A DNA stretch of 64,000 nucleotides from Planctomycetota bacterium (GTDB lineage Bacteria; Planctomycetota; Phycisphaerae; Phycisphaerales; UBA1924): the NCBI GenBank assembly GCA_013285505.1, contig CP053450.1, forward strand, positions 62,001 through 126,000, read 5' to 3'. Position numbers and translations under genes: made by a program. This document shows positions 61,288-64,000 of the stretch, in pieces; the stretch's first letter is position 1, and each line of letters opens with the position of its first letter. Under the pieces are notes generated by a model that worked only from the letters and a program-made list of their open reading frames with translations, was not told the origin of the DNA and did not search any database.

Positions 61288-61366
61288 CGAGCCCCGCCTC
61301 CGGCGATTCGAGGTGCGGTGCGATGGGTCCGCCCCGACATCCCCGCTCCGGGGCTGCGCCAACGCC

Positions 61367-62725
61367 TCAATCCTTCGCCGACGCCAGATCCTCGGCCCGG
61401 ATGTGCTCGTGCATGCGTGCGCTCCACGCCCCGAGCACCGGTCGCTCCTCGCTCGGAAGGACCTCGAGCACCTCGATGAACACACCCAGCTGCCGCTTGT
61501 CCTTGCGGTCGGGGTTGTGCTCGTGCGGCGAGATCGTCCGGGGCACGCCGAACCGCAACTCCAAAAACTCCGGCGAGCGCGCCATCACCGCCTGGCTGAC
61601 CTCGGCCGTCATCGCCAGATGGTTCGGCCTGTCCCGGCAGGGCTCGGATTCGATGGTCAAAGGCTGGCCGTTGGCCTCGATCGTGAGCCCCGCGAGGATG
61701 TCCGGCCGGAACGACCCGGCGCGCAGCAGGAGCGTGTAGGGCCGATCGGCACTGAGCGGGAAGTGCAGCGTCGACTCGGTCCCCGGCCCCGTCCAGCGCC
61801 CGGTCCAGTCCCGCTTGCCAACCCGCGCGTGCCAGCCGCGGCCCATGAGCGCGTTCTCGAAGCGCATGCACACCCGGTCCCGGCGGGGCCGGCGCTCCAT
61901 GGCCGCCCGGTGCCGCTGCTCGATCAGCTCGTCGGTCAGCGTCGCGTGCCGATGCTCGAAGAGCTGCCCGGCAAACTCGTAGAGCTCCTGATCGAGCGCC
62001 GTGAGTTCGCGGATCCGCTCCAGCGTCCGCGGAGCCAGCGTCTCACGGGACCGGCGGCGGATGTTCTCCCGAGGGATTCGATCGGGCACCGGCCAGCCGA
62101 AGGTGTACGCCAGCAGCCTCAACCCTTCCTCGAACCGGTCCTGCACACCGACGAAAGCAAAGCGCTCCAGCCGTTGCTTGGCGAGGTCGAGAAGCGCCCT
62201 GTCCCCGAACACGGCACGGGCCCGCTCGGGATCACGCCACAACTCGCTGCAGCCGTGGAAATGCCGCTCGACATCGTCGAACGCGAGTGAACGGACCTGA
62301 AAGTTCATGACCTCCGCGGCACCGATGTTGTCGAAGACGTAGTCGTCGATCGTCATGTCCTTGATGTGGTCGTGCAGCCAGAGGTCCTCGCGCCAGATCT
62401 GATCGGAGAACGCCGAGAGCGTGCGGTCCACCGGGTTGCGGAGCATCGTGACGTAGACCGGGCGTTTCCCGATCGCCTTCTCGAGGTAGTACCCATAGTG
62501 CCCCGCGACCGCCCGGAGGCTCCGCACCGACTCGGCCGGGCGTTCGAGCAGCGCGGGCAGCTCCCACGCGAACCGGGAAACCTCGAAGCGATCGAACTTC
62601 TCCAGGATGTACTCGCGGAGGCTCGATCCGGCGGTCTTGTGGATGTGCATGAAGTACAGCGTGTCGTCGGGCCCAAGGTCGCAGGCCGGCGGCGTGCTCA
62701 CGGGGACCGGTTCGGTGCTCGGCAT
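61367..62725 (-). CDS. Sulfotransferase family protein with C-terminal beta-rich domain
   Basis: 452 residues from ATG 62725. PAPS 5'-phosphate loop LYFMHIHKTAGSSLREYILE near residue 26, then VYVTMLRNPVDRTLSAFSD (3'-phosphate site, Arg and Ser) and LAYTFGWPVPDRIPRENIR. Residues ~310-450 are a second, beta-sandwich-like region (STLHFPLSADRPYTLLLRAG; HLAMTAEVSQAVMARSPEFL; QLGVFIEVLEVLPSEE). The next gene upstream is a paralogue with the same two parts. It probably sulfates the exported polysaccharide; the acceptor is unknown. Confidence 0.88.
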   Translation of the reverse strand: MPSTEPVPVSTPPACDLGPDDTLYFMHIHKTAGSSLREYILEKFDRFEVSRFAWELPALLERPAESVRSLRAVAGHYGYYLEKAIGKRPVYVTMLRNPVDRTLSAFSDQIWREDLWLHDHIKDMTIDDYVFDNIGAAEVMNFQVRSLAFDDVERHFHGCSELWRDPERARAVFGDRALLDLAKQRLERFAFVGVQDRFEEGLRLLAYTFGWPVPDRIPRENIRRRSRETLAPRTLERIRELTALDQELYEFAGQLFEHRHATLTDELIEQRHRAAMERRPRRDRVCMRFENALMGRGWHARVGKRDWTGRWTGPGTESTLHFPLSADRPYTLLLRAGSFRPDILAGLTIEANGQPLTIESEPCRDRPNHLAMTAEVSQAVMARSPEFLELRFGVPRTISPHEHNPDRKDKRQLGVFIEVLEVLPSEERPVLGAWSARMHEHIRAEDLASAKD

Positions 62726-62730
62726 GTCGG

Positions 62731-64000
62731 TCACACTCCTGTCGGCGGGGGTGTCGGCGAGGACCGCCCGCACCGCGGGAAGACCTCGAGCCAGTGGAAG
62801 TACAACGCGAGCGAACGCCGATCTTTCTCCCCGGGCCATTCCTCGGCCGGGACAATCGCCCGTTCGACCTCGAAGCGGATGCGTGTGTACGCCGGGTTCC
62901 GCCCGAGCACCTCCGGTGAGAGTGACGCCTCGAACACACGACGCCCCTTCGGAGGATCCTCGGTGTTCCACCAACGCTGGGGAACCCGCTCGTCGTTCAC
63001 GAACACCTCGACCGAGTCGAGCACCTCCCGTGTTCGCGCGCCCGCCCTGAATCGCAGCACGAGCGGCCGCTCCGTCGCCAGCGGCAGGTCCATCGTCGTG
63101 ACGCGCGTGGGCCCACTCCACCGATGCCACGGCCCATCGGATCGCTCACGCACCAGCCAGTTGGTCCCGAGGATCGCCCGGTCGAACCCGAACGCCACCC
63201 GCGACTCCCGCGGCCGAGACGCCATCACTTCCCGATACGATCGCTCCTCTTCGGCTGTGTCCAATGCCGCCAGACGCGACCGGAAGAGCTCCGCGCCGTA
63301 GTCGTACACCTCCTGATCGATCGTCGTCAGCTCCCGCACCCGCCCCACCACCTCATCGGTAAGTTGGCTCGCATCGAACGGGACCTTCGCGGAGTTAAAC
63401 GACGGGAACGACTCGACCGGGGGCCACCCAAAGGTGTACGAAAGCAGCCGAAGCGTCTCGTCAAACTGCTCCTGGATACCGACGAATGCGATCCGATCCA
63501 GCAGCGCCTTGGCCCGGTCGACGAGCGACGGGTCGCCGTACTTCCGCTCGAGCTCATGTACCCCGCGGCGGCGCAGCGCCGAGTGCCCGAAAAAGTCATC
63601 GCGGATGTCATCGAGCACCAGATAGCGGGTCTGGAAGTTGAGCAATTCCACCACCCCGTGCTCGCTCATCACAAACTCTTCGAATGTCATGTGCTTCACG
63701 GTCTCATGCAGCCAGTCCTTCTCCGTCGCCTGCAGGTGGCGGAAGTGCGAGATCGTGCGCTGCAGCGGGTCCCGCAGCACCGTCAGCATCACCGGCTCGC
63801 TGCGCAGCAGACTCCGGATGTACAGCCCGTGGTGCCCGCAGAACAAACGGTATTTGTCCAGTTCCGTCGGAGAGAACGGCAGCAGCCCGTTCAGCTTCAG
63901 GATCGGGCACACCTCCTCAAAATCAAACCGAGACTCCAGGAAGGTCCGGAGCGAAGTCCCGGCCGTCTTGGGGATGTGCAGGAAGTACAGACGCTCGTCC
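62731..64000 (-). CDS. Sulfotransferase family protein, 5' end outside window
   Basis: At least 422 residues, entering from the right edge with RLYFLHIPKTAGTSLRTFLE (PAPS 5' loop). It continues with VMLTVLRDPLQRTISHFRHL (3' loop), VELLNFQTRYLVLDDIRDDF and LLSYTFGWPPVESFPSFNSA. The C-terminal part (TTMDLPLATERPLVLRFRAG; FEASLSPEVLGRNPAYTRIR; RRSLALYFHWLEVFPRCGRS) matches the extra domain of the downstream paralogue, five bases away. Likely second sulfation step on the same polymer, in one operon. Confidence 0.88.
   Translation of the reverse strand, partial: DERLYFLHIPKTAGTSLRTFLESRFDFEEVCPILKLNGLLPFSPTELDKYRLFCGHHGLYIRSLLRSEPVMLTVLRDPLQRTISHFRHLQATEKDWLHETVKHMTFEEFVMSEHGVVELLNFQTRYLVLDDIRDDFFGHSALRRRGVHELERKYGDPSLVDRAKALLDRIAFVGIQEQFDETLRLLSYTFGWPPVESFPSFNSAKVPFDASQLTDEVVGRVRELTTIDQEVYDYGAELFRSRLAALDTAEEERSYREVMASRPRESRVAFGFDRAILGTNWLVRERSDGPWHRWSGPTRVTTMDLPLATERPLVLRFRAGARTREVLDSVEVFVNDERVPQRWWNTEDPPKGRRVFEASLSPEVLGRNPAYTRIRFEVERAIVPAEEWPGEKDRRSLALYFHWLEVFPRCGRSSPTPPPTGV

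Overview
The window comes from a high-GC (about 70%) planctomycete, most likely of the class Phycisphaerae. Evidence: a secreted protein ending in a pair of 'GC-type' dockerin repeats; several secreted proteins ending in a Pro-Ala-Pro-Gly / hydrophobic / Arg-rich sorting tail; a short Cys-X2-Cys zinc-ribbon membrane protein of a planctomycete type; sulfatase and many sulfotransferase genes; and complex I genes (nuoD, nuoE, nuoF) scattered singly among unrelated genes. This placement is inferred from gene content; no rRNA or tRNA gene was recognised.

Layout. 1-3 kb: lipid-A/polysaccharide-type ABC exporter and a family 2 glycosyltransferase. 3-8.2 kb: secreted zinc metalloprotease and a two-gene ABC-2 exporter. 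8.5-15.5 kb: PIN/TRAM membrane protein, YciI-like protein and secreted or surface proteins (DUF3299-like, dockerin, pseudopilin, tandem sorting-signal paralogues). 15.5-20.7 kb: glutamine amidotransferase, cysS, CorC-like protein, ybeY, flavin reductase. 20.8-37 kb: a glycan-related protein, nuoD, lipoproteins, glmS, a LuxR-type regulator, sugar isomerase, thioesterase, acetyltransferase, a sulfatase/alpha-amylase pair, nuoE and small membrane proteins. 37-48 kb: a phosphoesterase-TPR-sulfotransferase fusion, secreted proteins, nuoF, a 38-residue basic protein, DoxX, cardiolipin synthase, a double HxlR regulator. 48.1-51.6 kb: an IS1595-family transposon with cargo. 51.7-64 kb: VOC protein, DUF6265 protein, then an ABC-dependent polysaccharide cluster (Wzt, Wzm, glycosyltransferase, methyltransferases, HAD-type protein, two sulfotransferases).

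The most notable object is the transposon at 48,127-51,606. It has 24-bp inverted ends (21/24 identical) and an 8-bp target duplication (ATAAAGTA). Besides its transposase it carries a HEPN-like gene overlapping an unknown gene, a DUF5343 gene, a 60-residue ORF and a 300-bp hairpin-rich noncoding segment. It landed between an HxlR-type regulator and a divergent VOC gene, separating them by 3.5 kb. Second, the export cluster holds a methyltransferase with a ~300-residue coiled coil next to Wzt, the layout of a chain-length 'ruler' terminator.

Caution: about 21 reading-frame breaks occur across 14 otherwise intact genes. Those examined lie in G/C homopolymers or GC dinucleotide runs and can be repaired by one or two bases. 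They look like sequencing errors rather than pseudogenes, so the boundaries given here span the breaks.
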